6,843 bases of DNA from Thalassospiraceae bacterium (lineage in GTDB: Bacteria > Pseudomonadota > Alphaproteobacteria > Rhodospirillales > Magnetovibrionaceae). How positions within the stretch are numbered: position 1 is the stretch's first letter; each line of letters starts with the position of its first letter. Both the position numbers and the translations under genes were made by a program. The notes beneath the pieces were generated by a model that was not told the DNA's origin, ran no database searches, and saw nothing but the letters and a program-made list of their open reading frames with translations. Where the stretch lies: assembly GCA_030637845.1 (NCBI GenBank), contig DAOWFT010000185.1, positions 1 to 6,843 on the forward strand. Reading direction: 5' to 3'. Of the stretch, positions 6,195-6,843 are shown one piece after another.

Positions 6195-6843
6195 ATGGCT
6201 TATTCATCATTAAGAGATTTTATTGAAAAACTGGAACAATGCGGAGATTTAATCCGCGTGAGCGCCCCGGTGTCGCCACATCTTGAGATGACCGAGATTC
6301 AGACCCGCCTGCTGGCCGAAAACGGCCCGGCGGTTTTGTTTGAAAATCCGGTAAATACCGACGGCACGCCTACTAATGTTCCGGTATTGGTAAACCTGTT
6401 CGGAACGGTTGCCCGGGTTGCCCAGGGCATGAACCGCGAGCCGGGCGAGCTTCGCGAAGTTGGCGAAATGCTGGCATTCTTGCGCCAGCCCGAACCACCG
6501 GGCGGCTGGCGTGAGGCCATGGAATTATTACCGCTAATGAAATCGGTCATGTCGATGAAGCCGAAATCGGTAAAAAAAGCCCCGGTGCATGAAATTGTAT
6601 TCGAAGGCGACGCGGTGGATCTTTCCACCCTGCCGATCCAGACCTGCTGGCCGGGCGAACCGGCCCCGCTTCTTACCTGGGGGTTGGTGGTAACCGGCGG
6701 GCCGGACCCAGAAACAGATAAACGCGATAGCCCCAATCTGGGTATTTACCGGATGCAGGTAACGGGGAAAAACAAAACGCTGATGCGTTGGCTTCACCAC
6801 CGTGGCGGGGCGCAGCATTTTGCCCGCTGGAAAGAAAAAAACA
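6195..6843 (+). CDS. ubiD: 3-polyprenyl-4-hydroxybenzoate decarboxylase UbiD, N-terminal part
   Basis: The reading frame is open to the right edge and gives 216 residues, under half of a family protein of about 490-500. UbiD removes the carboxylate from prenylated 4-hydroxybenzoate using prenylated FMN made by UbiX, which is not seen here. The match to E. coli UbiD starts at the first residues (MAYSSLRDFIEKLE, like MKYNDLRDFLTLLE) and continues with GPAVLFENP (44-52), LVNLFGT (65-71), ELREVGEMLAFLRQPEPP (85-102) and TCWPGEPAPLLTWGL (150-164). NLGIYRMQ (181-188) and RWLHHRGGA (198-206) carry the cofactor-contacting N181, R186 and H202. The catalytic glutamates would lie beyond the window. The start is fixed by this homology despite the missing ribosome binding site. 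The gene probably continues intact to the right. Confidence 0.95.
   Translation, partial: MAYSSLRDFIEKLEQCGDLIRVSAPVSPHLEMTEIQTRLLAENGPAVLFENPVNTDGTPTNVPVLVNLFGTVARVAQGMNREPGELREVGEMLAFLRQPEPPGGWREAMELLPLMKSVMSMKPKSVKKAPVHEIVFEGDAVDLSTLPIQTCWPGEPAPLLTWGLVVTGGPDPETDKRDSPNLGIYRMQVTGKNKTLMRWLHHRGGAQHFARWKEKN

Noticed and set aside
1..6843. A defence system, mobile island or CRISPR array
   Set aside because: Every large gene is a recognisable housekeeping or signalling gene with similar composition, and no phased repeats, terminal inverted repeats or recombinase motifs were found.

Overview
The window looks like ordinary chromosomal DNA from an alphaproteobacterium of roughly 50% GC. Three things point that way: a minus-strand SAM-II riboswitch at the left edge, a class known almost only from Alphaproteobacteria and relatives; a plant/alphaproteobacterial-type glutamate-cysteine ligase instead of the E. 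coli type; and a UbiA/UbiD ubiquinone pathway. The genus cannot be named from the sequence. No transposon, integrase, tRNA, rRNA or CRISPR array was seen, and no gene looks recently transferred.

Layout, left to right. Positions 9-142 are the control region of a minus-strand gene lying off the left edge: a possible promoter, a SAM-II aptamer (52-107) and an intrinsic terminator (9-37). A SAM-regulated methionine-biosynthesis gene is the likely target. Divergent from it is tldD (219-1664, +), a complete metalloprotease gene with a perfect TATAAT box and a strong ribosome binding site. It converges on gshA (1731-3110, -), with a hairpin-rich 66-base gap between them. gshA and ubiA (3217-4161, +) diverge from a 106-base region where the two -35 elements appear to overlap. 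ubiA converges on a GAF/HD-GYP cyclic-di-GMP phosphodiesterase-type gene (4167-6005, -). An 8-bp inverted repeat contains both stop codons at that junction. Divergent from the HD-GYP gene is the 5' third of ubiD (6195-6843, +), cut off by the right edge.

Functional links. ubiA and ubiD encode consecutive steps of ubiquinone synthesis: prenylation of 4-hydroxybenzoate, then decarboxylation of the prenylated product. They are separated by an oppositely oriented signalling gene and so cannot form a simple operon. gshA (glutathione) and the SAM-controlled gene to the left both concern sulfur metabolites, but nothing shows joint regulation. Strands alternate at every gene (-,+,-,+,-,+), so each gene is probably its own transcription unit.

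The least ordinary observations are the SAM-II riboswitch with an adjacent terminator and a possible antiterminator, an insert of about 160 residues inside the HD-GYP fold, and the possibility that both ubi genes are translated from leaderless or nearly leaderless mRNAs. I found no clearly new biological system.
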